Source: Tetragonia tetragonoides (Eukaryota; Streptophyta; Magnoliopsida; Caryophyllales; Aizoaceae). Taken from it: 64,000 nucleotides of DNA. Positions 47,901 through 58,999 of the stretch are shown piece by piece. Each line of letters opens with the position of its first letter. The stretch's first letter is position 1. The translations under genes were made by a program, and so were the position numbers. The DNA lies in contig CM076139.1 of assembly GCA_038025085.1 (NCBI GenBank), positions 16,695,307 through 16,759,306 on the forward strand, in the 5' to 3' direction. The notes beneath the pieces are model-generated. The model saw nothing but the letters and a program-made list of their open reading frames with translations. It did no database searches and was not told the origin of the DNA.

Positions 47901-49351
47901 ATACCCAATACCATCTTAAAATCATCTAGTGGAGTCACAGTAAGGTCCAATCGACCACTCTACTCCCCTATCCGTGTGAGGACTCCCTTGGAAATCCCAT
48001 GAATAGGTCTTGCTGCCGAGTTCACGGCCTTCATGCTGCCGCCAGCGCGGTCCAGCTTCAGTCCCAATCTCTCTGCTTCCATGTCGGCCACGAAGTTATG
48101 GGTGACACCCGTGTCAATCATTGCTCGAGTGCTACGTCCATTGATCACTACGTCGACGTACATGAGCTCAGTCGACTTGGGTTTTAGAGAGGTCTCATCA
48201 CCCCTCAGGGCGCCCAGTAAATGAACAGCTCCCATGTGTGGTATCTCATCCTCATCCATTTCATTGTTTCTGCTTGTCTCTCCTTCGTTGGTGCCATCAG
48301 ACTCCACATACATCTTAGATAGATTCTGTTGGAGGGCACTCAAGTCTCGGTGAGGGCACTCGGTGTGTTTGTGTGGCCCTTTGCAGTTGTAGCTACTCAA
48401 CTTTGACGGCCATCTTGCCGTGGACGTTTCTGTCCGATTGAACGACGAGGTTGAACCTGGGGGCCGGTAGCGTGTTGGTCTAGGAGATCCTCCTCCAACG
48501 TTCCCATATCTATTATTTCCACCATTGTAATTACCCCCGTTGTAGTTTCGAGCATTGTTTGAGCCTGTCTGGGAGCCCGTAGACGCTGCTCGGTTCACAA
48601 TCGAACTCGGCCCTGTTGGCCCTTTCTTCGGTGAGATCTCTTTTCCTAACTGGTTGTCAAAGAGCCGTTCAGCCACGCTTATAGCAGCTGACAAGGTATC
48701 TAGCTTCTGTCTGTTCAACTCACGTTGAGCCCACTCTTTTAGCCAATCGATGAAATTGAACATACGATCCTTGTCGCTCATGTCCTTGATCTCCAAGATG
48801 CACGCCGAGTACTGCTTCACATAGTCTCGGATGGTCCCCGTGTGCTTGATGGTCTTTAACTTCCTTCGGGCAATGAACTCAGTGTTCTCTGGGTAGAACT
48901 GGTCGTTGTGTTCCTTCTTGAACTCTTCCCATGTGACTATTTTCAGAGTTTTGGCTTCGATCTCGGCATACTTCGAACGCCACCACAATTTCGCGTCATC
49001 CACTAGGTACATGACCGCGATGTCGACCTTCTGGTCCTCTTCCAGTCCACTGACTCGGAAGTATTGTTCTAGGTCGAAGACAAAATTGTCTACTTCCTTG
49101 GAGTCTTTGGCTCCACTGTAGGTCCGGGGCTGAGGGGGCTTCACCCGTCTCGGCCCTGATCCACCACTACCGCTAGCAACGACCCGGTTGTTCGTAGCAC
49201 ACTGATCCCAGAACGCTTGGAGTTGATTGTGGATGTGGTCAAGCTCCTCTCGCAAGCTTGCGGAGGATATATCATGCACTTGGGCCACCAATGCATCTAT
49301 TCGGGCATCCGACCCGATCACAAGTTTCTCTAACTCTTCCATGGTCACCAT
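44978..49351 (-). pseudogene. gypsy gag-pol polyprotein with four in-frame stops
   Basis: One continuous frame on the minus strand from ATG 49351 to the stop at 44978-44980, interrupted only by TAG at 47960-47962, TAG at 47858-47860, TAG at 46007-46009 and TAA at 45956-45958. No frameshift was found. Visible domains: gag (to about 48400); a zinc-knuckle remnant lacking its first Cys (YNCKGPHKHTEC); protease DTGVTHNF; reverse transcriptase with YLDDIVIYS; RNase H with ETDASDFALG; integrase with a His/Cys zinc region and a DDE core (SMDFINCLP, VSDRDPQF, then E within GQTERFNGLLEEYL); and a GPY/F tail ending HPVFHVSRLKPY. All four stops can be explained by single C-to-T or G-to-A changes. The copy cannot produce the full polyprotein. 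Confidence 0.9.
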
Positions 49352-49416
49352 GGTTTCGAATTCAAACTAGCAACCTTTCACTGAGCGTGCTTCTCTCGCT
49401 GCGCTCTGATACCAAC

Positions 49417-49926
49417 TGTCACGGTCCGCCTTTTCAAGTTGCGGGACGTGCGACGAGCTCTTGTCTCCTAGCGGCAAGAGTGCCAGCCGTACACAAGGAA
49501 CGTCTTCGGGGTGTCCGTGGACACAAGAGAGTGAGGGAGGGACGGAGTTTGAGAGAGGGGTTGGATGATGAAAGCAATCAATACAGTTTAACAACAACAA
49601 GCATTGACATCAATACATCTACATGGAGGACTAATTCCCCCATAAAGAGTCCTTAGAGCTTTATTCATTCTGACAGGAGTAGACATCAAGAGTGCATAAC
49701 TTTCATACTCAGCATCTACTCCTAAAAGTAAAAAGACTAGAAATCTTAAAGACATGTCCAAGGGTCGACACGCAGGAAGCGCCTTAGAGACATGTTAGGA
49801 AAGAACTAGAAAGCTTAAAGACATGTCCAAGGGTCAACACGCAGGAAGCGCCTTAGAGACATGTTACATTACAAGGAAAGTAAAGGAAAGCAGTAAATTA
49901 CAAGGTGTAAAGGGCGGAACCTAACA
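49417..49926 (-). repeat. 5' LTR of gypsy element
   Basis: 510 bp, minus strand from TGTTAGG to CGTGACA, ending two bases before the primer binding site. About 3% different from the 3' LTR. It should hold the promoter for the genomic RNA, transcribed leftward. Confidence 0.9.
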
Positions 49927-52298
49927 CATGGCCATGTGGTCCGTGTAAGCTTCCTCTATCGCTGTCCAATTGGTAACAGGAACCACTTGCATCACAACTT
50001 CACGCAATTTCTCTAGCGCGGTCTATCACCCAACATTGTACAAATCCAAGGCATCCTCTGTGCGAAGATTTTCAAGCTTCTCGCTCAACTTGAACTCCTC
50101 GATGGCTTCTTCCTTAATCTTGTCCACATTCTCCTCGAAGTACCGACGTGTCGCTTCCTTGCGTGTTTGAACACCCTTTTCGCACGTCTACAAACAACTG
50201 GTCTGCTCTACCGAGTGCCACACGCAGGACGACAAGACGCTCGTTGACATGCTCGGTAAAGCCATCGTAATCGTCAATCATTTTCTTCTTACACGTATCG
50301 CCAACGTCGACAAGGACATCTCGACTGTTCTTGCGATAGTCGCGAAATAGTCGACGAGTCTCCACATGAACTCTTGTCACTTTCTTAGCTCGAGACATGA
50401 CAATACCATTGGTCATAGAAAGCTAGAAACAAACACAAATGCTACAAGTAAGTTGGAGTAGAAGAGGAGAAAACAAAAAATGAGCAAAAAAGAGAAATAT
50501 ACCCGGACACCCTGAGTGATGGCCGCGTCGTACAAATTGTCGCCCATAGAGCCCAAATGCTCTTGATCCTTATCGCAAGTAAGGCGGGTGAAAATCTCTC
50601 GAGCTTTCTCATCATAAAGATAAGGAGACGTTTGGAACAAACCCACGTCCTCACTAGCATCCTGAACATCAATACCATATGGGATAACTGCCATTGCTCC
50701 GCCATCAACCTCGATAGGGTCCGATCGAGGAGAGGGTTAAAGTGAAAACTTGACTCCAGAAGCGGGCAAAGGGGCCACAAGCGGGTGAGTATTGCTACAC
50801 TCGCCATGATCAGCAGGTTTGTCACGTTTGCGGCCTGTGCTGCTGGAATCGGAGCGCAAGCTGATTGGTATAGTGGCCTTCAAGCACTCAGGTGCTTTAA
50901 GACAATATACATCGAATAACTTTGTAGGCGACTTTCCAACTCCTAAATCACCCGAGGGCTTGACACCAAGTTGTTGCATGTCGCGTTTCGCCGCCTTGGC
51001 CTTGCCAAATCCAATTTCCTCATTGCTTTGTCTGCGAAAGATTATGTTAGAAATGCAGAAATAATAATAAGGTTGTCATACCCCGTTCCATGGCCAGACT
51101 CAAACCCACAACCGAAAGAATGGTCTCGTTACTCAAATCTTTTTAATCGGGAAGACAAGACACAGGGCGAAGCTCGGTCTTACGACGACTACCGGGGGTG
51201 ACCATCCTCGTTGCCCCAAAATAATCAATGGCGAACTGCTCATTATCTGCCAACATTATATAAGTTGGCGTTGCGGCCTCATTTTAAGGTCAAATCTTTC
51301 ATTACCCCATTGCGGCAAGGTGCCCCTACCAACGTTGGAATGGACAAATAAGAAATCGTCGTGCAAATTATGAATCGCGGATTCCATTTTTCCTAGTGTA
51401 AGAAAGTTCTTACGGTTGAGGAACATGAACCAACCCCAGAGCCAACAAGCCGCTGTCGTTGAGTCGTGAAGCACGTGTAACCGACAAAACAAGTTCACCG
51501 ATGGCTCAACTTGGTGCAGTCGACAAGTGACTATAAAAGAACGAAAAATCAATATACTATTTTGCATTAGTTGAGCAATAGCTAAGTCAAAATGCGTCAA
51601 TATCTCAACAAATGCAGAATTCAGTGGAAAACGTAGGCTCACGTCTATCAATTTGGTGTAAACTTCAACGCAACCTTTCGGCGGTCGCGACACTGGATCA
51701 TTGAAAGCCAGGCGCACAAAACGCATAAAAGAGGGTAGGCAATACCAACGCGCATGGTTTTACAAGCGCTTTGGGCGTCCACTTTTTAAGGAAGTCCTGG
51801 TGACATACAATCTCACAGGGACCGTCGGTTACATAACCCGGTCGCTCGTCAATACCTTTCCCGTGCTTTCTCTTTTTTGTCACAGGGCGCTCGTCCGCTT
51901 GCGCGGTAGAAGACGAATGGTGCACGATCTTTGTTCGCCCAACCACTTATGGTCTCGATACAGACTGACCGGCGAGTTTATCACGTGATGGAAGACCGGT
52001 CTGCGCGACGGTGACAACCTCGTTCGACCCCAACACTACTTTCTTAGTGGCAAAATTCTCAGTCGCCGCAATGGTCAAGCTACCAATTGTATCATTGTCA
52101 TCATCCGACACAGACCGTGTCTCAAACGAAGGTTCATTTCCGAAATTCCAACTGGATCCCGAACAAGCGGAATCGGCGGGGGCACTGGACAAAGTCCTTT
52201 TGATGCCAACGATTGTCACTTGTTAAGTAAGGTATTCCCCCCACCGGGGCAATTAAACTTTCAAGACTACCCGACGAATAATGAGAAGAAAATGACAT

Positions 52299-53270
52299 AG
52301 ATTTAGGTGATTAACTCAACCGTAAGATGACCGGCCAACCGAACGCGCCTGACCGACCGGACGTGTGCCTGACCGGAGCCGGGGTGCGCCTGACCGAAGC
52401 TCAGAGTTGCGAGAACTTGGTCCGAATTTTTTAGCCGGAAATTTTGAGAATGGAAGAGTATGCAAAATGGTTATCTTGCCATTCATATTTATATGAGCTT
52501 AGTGAAAGAATTTGGGAGGGAAATTTGAGATATTGATATGTCACATCAATTGGACACTTATCGCATTAGTAATGGAGAGTCTTAGCTTTGCCTTGTTATT
52601 TGAGTGACCTCCTTCAAATACCAGCAAACAGTAATCTTTGGACAAAGACCCATGGACATCTCCTACCTTCTTCTTGGCCGATGGCTCAGGGGCAGGGCAA
52701 CGTGTAAAAAGAGAGTCATCCAAACATTTTTTTTTGTCCTTCACAACATTTTAAGCCATCCGAACAAAGTCATTCGGACTGACATGAATTCATTAACGGG
52801 CAACATTAACCGAAACACTCCGAAAAACATAAAATTGCTCGGAAACCCATGAAAATGATCGAATTAGCCTGTGAGATGGTGGTTCTAATGGCAAAGCGAT
52901 TGTCCACCACCACAGCCACCCCCATCGGAAAGACCACTTGAGTCTTGACCCATCGCAATTCTCTGTCCATCGGCAAACGAATTACAACCACCCCACCGCC
53001 AACACCACCAGAGCCACCGCCAATATTTGAGCGTAACCACCCTGATCTTCTCTCTCCTCTCTCGTGCAAGCCACTATAGCCACCCCGATTGCCTCGATTT
53101 TCTCTCTCATCAAGCACTTTATCTTTTGGTGGCGGAAAAAAAATCAAAACGAAAAATACTCAAAATGGATGTTGATGAACCCTAAAACTTGAGGGATAAA
53201 TCTCTAAATTAATTTTATAAATTAATTTCCACGTGTGAAACCACCAAGTTTCATTGAAATCTATGAGTGG

Positions 53271-53315
<45 letters not shown>

Positions 53316-53489
53316 AGGAGGAGGAGGAGGATGAGGAGAGGGTTGAAGATGAAAACTGAGGGCAAAAAGAAAGGAAAAGGGAGAAGGCGACGTGACAAAA
53401 ATACCCCCGCTTGTTTTATATACTACAAAACTGCCATTGTGGTCGAACCTAGGTCCATATAAAAAGACGGCTCGCAGCCAAGAGTTTGA
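52299..53489. other. intergenic; GC-rich direct repeats and (GA)n
   Basis: Repeats of gcgcctgaccga/ccgga at 52345-52405 lie just upstream of the decayed transposon gene. A clean (GA)n run spans 53275-53311, followed by a (gag)n-like tract. The frame at 52806-53147 on the minus strand is Gly/Val-rich low complexity with no recognised domain, so I do not call it a gene. Confidence 0.4.
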
Positions 53490-53904
53490 CCCTGTTTGGC
53501 AATTTGCTGGTATCATTAGCTGTTGGCTGATGGCGAATGGTCGATGACTGGTATTGGTTAGCTGATTAGACCGGCTGGTAACATTGGATGTCTGGAAAGA
53601 AATGTTTGGTATTATTGGCTGGTAACATTAGCTGGTTATGTGTAAAATGACTAATAAGTACATTCATATGATTGAAAAATTTGATGGCATAGAAGTAAAT
53701 AATTGCAAGTCTTGGACTATTATGTCATTGGTGCCACCAGCCAATACCCATAAGTCAACCTCCTTGGCTTTTCAAAAGTTAGCTTGTGGGAACCCAAAAG
53801 CCAATCTCACGAGCTAACATCCAAACACCAATATTGGATCGTGGACTGGTCAAACATCCAATTTTACCAAAAGCCACTCCACAAGCCAACATCCAAATAC
53901 CCCC
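53490..53904. mobile_element. MITE-like element, CCCTGTTTGG ends
   Basis: Left end ccctgtttggcaa and right end ccaacatccaaatacccc are imperfect inverted repeats. Both halves repeat variants of ggctggtaacattagctgg or its complement, as in a hAT-type MITE. The 8-bp target duplication is not convincing, so the boundaries are tentative. Confidence 0.5.
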
Positions 53905-54263
53905 TTTGTATGATACACTTTTTCTTCCATAACTAACAAAGAGTTTAATTCAGTTCATATCACATATTGAATATTATTGAGTTCACTGATGTTTTAATTA
54001 ACTAGTTGTTGGACCGCGGGCCCCCCAAGATGATTATTGTTAGGATGTGTTCATTTTTTGATTTTAAATTGGAAAATATTTAAAGAGAGTAGTCTCCTTT
54101 GTAGCCGTATTTAAACTTGAGCCCATACCTTCTGAACGAGTACCACATTAATTCTAGCAAGGTAATGGAGTATGGACAACATTCTCATCCCTTTCATTGC
54201 TTTTTACTACATGTTTCCAAACTACGGGAGTACATAACTACAAGCCTTGAGTAAAGAAACCCA

Positions 54264-54560
54264 CTACAATCTCTGCCATAGGCCCATAAGCAGTGATACA
54301 TATGCCAATGGCACTAACTCTAGAAAAACAGGCGGATTACAAAAGTCAAATGTTTCCAATGCATAATGTGCCAAAACATCTGCGGGTCGATTCTTCTCTC
54401 TACAGCAGTGGACAATCTTTACTTGCTCCATATAGTTCCCATCAGCTCCCTGCACTCCCAGACCATAGGCTATCAGATAATTTTTGGAGACCTATTCGAA
54501 GACCTCGAAGACCACCGGCAAAGACCACATCACACAAGTGATTTCGTGCCATAACCTCCC
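54264..54560 (-). pseudogene. RNase H-like scrap of a LINE
   Basis: The minus strand reads VKIVHCCREKNRPADVLAHYALE. This matches the C-terminal signature of the plant RNase H domain (RVT_3 type) attached to non-LTR retrotransposons and their relatives. Upstream, ARNHLCDVVFAGG occurs in another frame, so the fragment is frameshifted. No reverse transcriptase is nearby. Confidence 0.55.
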
Positions 54561-57220
54561 AATCGAATCCAGCCTGCCTCATTTACATGAGCGTCAATGT
54601 TGGATCGTCGTGGAATTTGCTACAGGGGAAAGCCACATATTGCCACCAAGGGTACAATAAGGGCTTGCATGCAAAAAAAAAGGTTTGCATGCACTTTGCA
54701 TTGCTGTGCTGTTGGACAACCAGATCCAAAGTTGCCCTCACAACTCCACGACATATAATTTAGGATGAGCTCACCTTTGACTCTTCATGGACAAAAACAT
54801 CAATATAAAGTTCTTCATAAGCTGGATAATGTTGCGATTCCTTAATAGCCTTTTAAATAATCATCCTCATAAGAGATCCTGAGACATAGAAGTATAAATA
54901 CTTGTTTTATACCAATAATATATACTAAACACATTCAGACTCGATCCATATTAAAAACCTTCAGTCTAAGCCCAAATCAAATTCAAGTTGTATTTTTCCA
55001 TTGCCTTTGTTTAGCCGTATAAATACCTGGAATCAAAATGACTACATAAATCTATCAAAGGACAAGAAGCCATGCTTGAAGTAAGTACATGATATCTGTA
55101 ACCAAAAATATTGCACAATTTTAAACCAAATAACTTGAGAATAAAAGAATGTTTAGTGTGTTGTGACTTGAGAGCAATAAAATCCAGTACATTTAAGAAA
55201 CTATTGTGCGAGAGTGTCGCCCATGCTTGTTACATGACAATTTGGGTTATTTAGACATTTGCATTGCCTCGCGGCTACCTGTGCTTTAAGTCCAAACTCC
55301 ATATAGCTAAAACCCAGTAACTTAACTTAAAGGGAGGCGACATAAATATATCTTCATAAACACGTAGTCTGTAGGGCCAATAAAAACAAGGAGAAGCTTA
55401 ATTATAATTAAGGCTTATTAATAGATAAGATTATCATCAACAAGGGGAACTACTATAACATCACTTGGCAAAAATGTCCTTACAGTATATGTGATTATTG
55501 AGAAAATAGCAACTACTACAGTAGTAGGCATATGCTTCTTTCTTTTAATCGAAATAGACAAGGATCAGAATTCTGGCTTAAAATCTCATTCAGAATGAGA
55601 AGTAAATATAGCTCAGTTATTTCAACTTCGATCATCTGGGGAAATAATCATCACATCCATCTCTATTCAGAATGAACATCAACTTTCATATCTAATTGAA
55701 TTACCCTTTTGCCACTCAGGGAAATAAATTGAAAAACAGAACAAATATCAATCATTTAATTTAAGGTGAGATTGGCAAGTCAGAATATCAATAAGCATTA
55801 TTTACATCACAAGAAGTTTATCCTTCACCTGAGTAAGTTTTCCTCATTCTTGCCACCATCAAACACCAACTATATTTGACTACAAAAAAAAAAAAGATTT
55901 ATTTAATCAAAAAAATGTTTCCCCACCAGAACAAGCAAGCCATTGACGACCCTCCATTTGGAACTTAAGCAACCATTAGATGAAACAACCAAAATAATAA
56001 CACCAATAGATGCAGTAAGAACCCAAATCATAAAATTGAGGAAAATGGCAATAACAAGAATTTATGTGGGGATTGAGGGATTTCTCTCAATAAGAAAACC
56101 CTAGAGAGAGAAAACCCAGATTTTATAAAGGTTTGATTTTGCGCAGCTATGACTCAAAACGCTTCCATATATGCTTTTTGGAAGGCGATCTTAAGGGCTG
56201 CGCTTAATTATTACAAGTAATAATAACATCAATTCATATAAAACATAAAGGAAATAGCAACCAAACTATTAAAAAAATTTAAGGAAGAGATGAAATTGCA
56301 ATCCAGAGAGAGAGAGAGAGAGAGAGAGAGGTGTTTTAGGTACTTAAACTGGCGTAAATTGGGGTTTAGTGCGGCTAGGGTTAAGATATTTCAGCCAAGG
56401 ATATGTTGGGCTTTCGGCCTCAATTGAAGGGAATTTGAACTTGGTATGCATTTTACTGAAGCGGTGATTTGGGCTTTTGGTTAACCCATTAAGATCCCAG
56501 CCCAAATTGATTGCAGTCCCCACTGAACAAACCTTACGTTCAATCCAGAGTCCAGACCGATACCTAGGTTTTGATCGGGACCAAAAAAAAAATTATCAAG
56601 GAAAAGAAAAATTGTTGTTCATGAAAAGTCAAATACTTTTGCAAATACAAAAATTCTCTAAACAAGTTCTAATCTTAAATAACAATATGAATATATCTTC
56701 CAACATGCTTGAAGCGGATTTCTTGCACTGCTCCATTGAATTTCTGGGTGTCTATGCATTATCGATCAGAGATGATCACAAAAGTATTACAGGTGTTTAG
56801 AAATAGATATCCACTTGATATAAAAAATCCAATTTGCCTTCCCATCCCAACCAAATTAAACAAAAAAGATCCAACAATCTAAATGAGTTCTGTTTGGGAC
56901 AATTAGCCGTTAAATTATGGTCGCTTACAGGGAGTAACTTTTTAATTATTTTTGGGGTGTTCTTTTCAACGCACCTATTCTGACAAAGGCGGAACTTGGC
57001 TAAAGAGTTAGGAGGGGCCAAGTTTCAAACCAAAGAGCTCCCGCATATTATAACAAATTTAGCTCTATCCACTATACCACTTTCTTTCCAATGAAATGTA
57101 CTAAAGAAAATAATTAAGTTTCAAAATTCAGGAGGGGCCAAGCCCTTTTCCACCCACGAGAAGTTCCGCGTTAAAGATTAATTTAATTTATTTCAGTGAT
57201 CTATTTTTTCTCTTAAAGAT
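54561..57220. other. gene-free stretch with leader-like block and a hairpin
   Basis: No protein gene could be assembled on either strand. On the minus strand a (CT)n run (56305-56331) and a second ctctctctagggttttc (56085-56115) look like plant 5' leader sequence. Between them lies a 63-nt imperfect hairpin (56141-56203). Short open pieces (for example a 17-codon frame at about 55896-55949) are too small to support. Treat it as possible non-coding transcript or decayed gene. Confidence 0.35.
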
Positions 57221-57222
57221 TA

Positions 57223-57745
57223 CTCCCACCGTTTCGGAAAATTGATAACATTTACTTTGTGAAGGTCATATTTTACAAACTTTGACCATTGATTTCGGAA
57301 AAAAAATATAAGGATTTACAATGTAAAAATACTATCGTTGGATTCGTTTTAATGGGACTTTCGAAAAATCTATTTTTTATAGTTTATGTATTCATATAAA
57401 CACAAATATTTATGTTGTGCATTGGAGAACGTGCAAAAATAAATGTTACTCCCTCCGTTCTTTTTTTTCCTACCCACTTCTTTTTGCACGGAGTTTAATG
57501 AGAGTTGTTTTTGGAACAAAAATTTCTTATTTGCCCTTACTTTAACATGAGAGAGTGTGTGAGTTAGTAGGTGGGGTTGGAAAGTAATGATGACAAGAAA
57601 AAGTAAGGATAAATGGGTCTTTTAGTACTCAAAGTATTACTAAAAGAGGATCTGGGTAAGAGAAAAAAGAACGGATGTAAAAGAAAAGTGGATAGGAGAA
57701 AAAAAAAAAAACGGAGAAAGTACTATTTTTCAGAAATAGGGAAAG
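57223..57745. mobile_element. outer Stowaway MITE, interrupted
   Basis: Left end ctcccaccgtttcggaaaa after TA (57221-57222). The right end, beyond the inner element, is ctatttttcagaaataggg then aaag before TA (57746-57747), and it pairs with the left end. Internal sequence is related to the Stowaway at 35724-35965. It is split at a TA by the element at 57449-57720; minus the insert it is about 250 bp. Confidence 0.75.
57449..57720. mobile_element. inner Stowaway MITE
   Basis: 272 bp with canonical ctccctccgttctttttttt on the left and aaaaaaacggagaaag on the right, flanked by TA at 57447-57448 and 57721-57722. No coding capacity; the Lys/Arg-rich frame inside is low complexity. Confidence 0.85.
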
Positions 57746-58054
57746 TACTATCCAATGAAATACACTTCATTCCAACTCACTCTAGTGAAAGAGAACACAC
57801 CATTATACTCCAACTTATAAATCTATTTTGCCCAAATAGGAGTGCACAACTCTTTCTTCCCCCTAAAACACGATCCCAAAACTGACAAAATATCTGAATA
57901 CATTACTTTTTCTACAATAATAACAAACCATATAAAAGAAAACTCTGTAATATCCTACTTTTCGATCTATAATTTTGATTTCCTCTATATAACAAACCAT
58001 ACAAATGAAAAAATAAGATTTTCATAGTTTTTTTTCCTTGAAATTTCCACTTAA

Positions 58055-58459
58055 GTCCTATTCTCTTCAACGGAATAGTGCGGGATTGTGAGAAGCGGAA
58101 CGAAATGGAACGGAACGGATTGAAACGGACCGGAACGAAACTGCGTAGCGAGGATAATGAAAGAAAATATTTGTGAGACAAAATGAAGTACAAAATGCGG
58201 AATGATGCGGAACGAAACGAAACAGAACAGAATGCAATGTGAAAACAACGAAAAGTTCAAGGTCTTAGGCCCTGTTCTTTTCGTCGTTTTCATGCTGCAT
58301 TCCGTTCCGTTCCATTTCGTTCCGTTCCGCGCCATTCTGTACTTCATTTTGTCTCACATTTTCTTTCGTTATCCGCGTCACGCCGTCTGTTCTAATTCGT
58401 TCCGTTCTTTCGTTCTATTCCTCATCACCCCACACCATTATGTTGAACAGAATAGGGCC
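58055..58459. mobile_element. head-to-head composite of two (TTCCG)n MITEs
   Basis: Copy A (58055-58264) lies on the minus strand and copy B (58268-58459) on the plus strand, separated only by TTA. Both belong to the family at 25802-26013: same ends (ggccctgttcttttcgtcg, gaacagaatagggcc) and the same core about tacttcattttgtctcacat. The outer borders are both TAA (58052-58054 and 58460-58462). The pair forms a near-perfect large palindrome. Confidence 0.8.
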
Positions 58460-58816
58460 TAATATTTCTATATAATTTTCCTCATTTACAACATTCTCAA
58501 ATATAGAATTTAGGTGCCTTCCTATCAAAAAAACTATTGCCAAGTGTTAAGGTAGTGCAAATGTAAAGTTGAGGAAGAGACTACATAATTGGAGAGACAA
58601 GGCATTGGTGTGAGACATGTCAAATAATGTGAATGTGGAGTAAAGGATTGGTTTCTTCTTTCTTAGGGACAACGTCAAACTCTTACCTAGGAAGAAAAGG
58701 AGATTCTCCAACAAAATGCACAGAACAAAATACTCAGATGAGATTGAGATAATGCTAGTACGTAGACGTACAAGATGGGCAATTTCCGTGTGCTGAATAT
58801 ACCTTGAGTTAGCTAG

Positions 58817-58999
58817 TTCCGTTCTTTTTGTCGTCTCAATGCTGTATTATGTTCCATTTCGTTTTTTTTCTGTTTCGTGTTGTATCTCATGCTATACTTC
58901 ATATTGTCTCACATTATGTTTCATTATCCACATCTTTCCATTTCATTCCGCACCGTTTTGTTCATTCTGCACTATTCCATCGAGAGAATAGAGTCTTAG
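58817..58999 (+). mobile_element. diverged copy of the (TTCCG)n MITE
   Basis: Starts near gttccgttctttttgtcgtc, keeps the core tacttcatattgtctcacat, and ends near gagagaatagagtctta. The ends have drifted and no target duplication is clear. Confidence 0.6.

Larger units (their letters stand above)
44427..49926 (-). mobile_element. full-length Ty3/gypsy LTR retrotransposon, 5500 bp
   Basis: Oriented on the minus strand. Two 510-bp LTRs, at 49417-49926 (5') and 44427-44936 (3'), differ by about 15 substitutions by eye, with no length change. A 5-bp target duplication CATGG lies at 44422-44426 and 49927-49931. The primer binding site TGGTATCAGAGCGC (49401-49414, minus strand) fits initiator tRNA-Met. 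A purine tract (44937-44950) adjoins the 3' LTR. Order is gag, protease, reverse transcriptase, RNase H, integrase, which makes it gypsy. It ends in a GPY/F-type integrase tail with no chromodomain seen. Confidence 0.95.
44359..52298 (-). pseudogene. decayed 'putative gypsy-type transposon domain' gene, split by the gypsy element
   Basis: Minus strand. A likely start is ATG 52298 (MSFSSHYSSGSLESLIAPVG). Fragments follow in shifted frames: a Ser/Asp linker (52219-51947), a basic region (51946-51698), and the recognisable core at 51726-51256. That core (RFPLNSAFVEILTHFDLAIA, then QLMQNSILIFRSFIVTCRLH and WLWGWFMFLNRKNF) matches the plant domain Pfam calls gypsy-type putative transposase (PF04195). 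Next come 50825-50413 and a coiled-coil-like tail (50416-49932: VDKIKEEAIEEFKLSEKLEN). Frame changes and a TGA-TAG pair near 50022 show it was dead. The tail runs into the gypsy insertion at 49931 and continues in frame beyond it at 44426 (HVEVAELLGDGLDQYGRAVL) to TGA at 44359-44361. Its own role is unknown. Confidence 0.65.

Noticed and set aside
44427..49926. Endogenous pararetrovirus
   Set aside because: It has two LTRs, an initiator-Met primer site at the LTR edge, a 5-bp duplication and an integrase after RNase H; this is a Ty3/gypsy retrotransposon.
52806..53147. 113-residue minus-strand frame
   Set aside because: Gly/Val/Arg-rich low complexity, no known domain, no supporting exon or leader; probably chance in GC-rich repeats.
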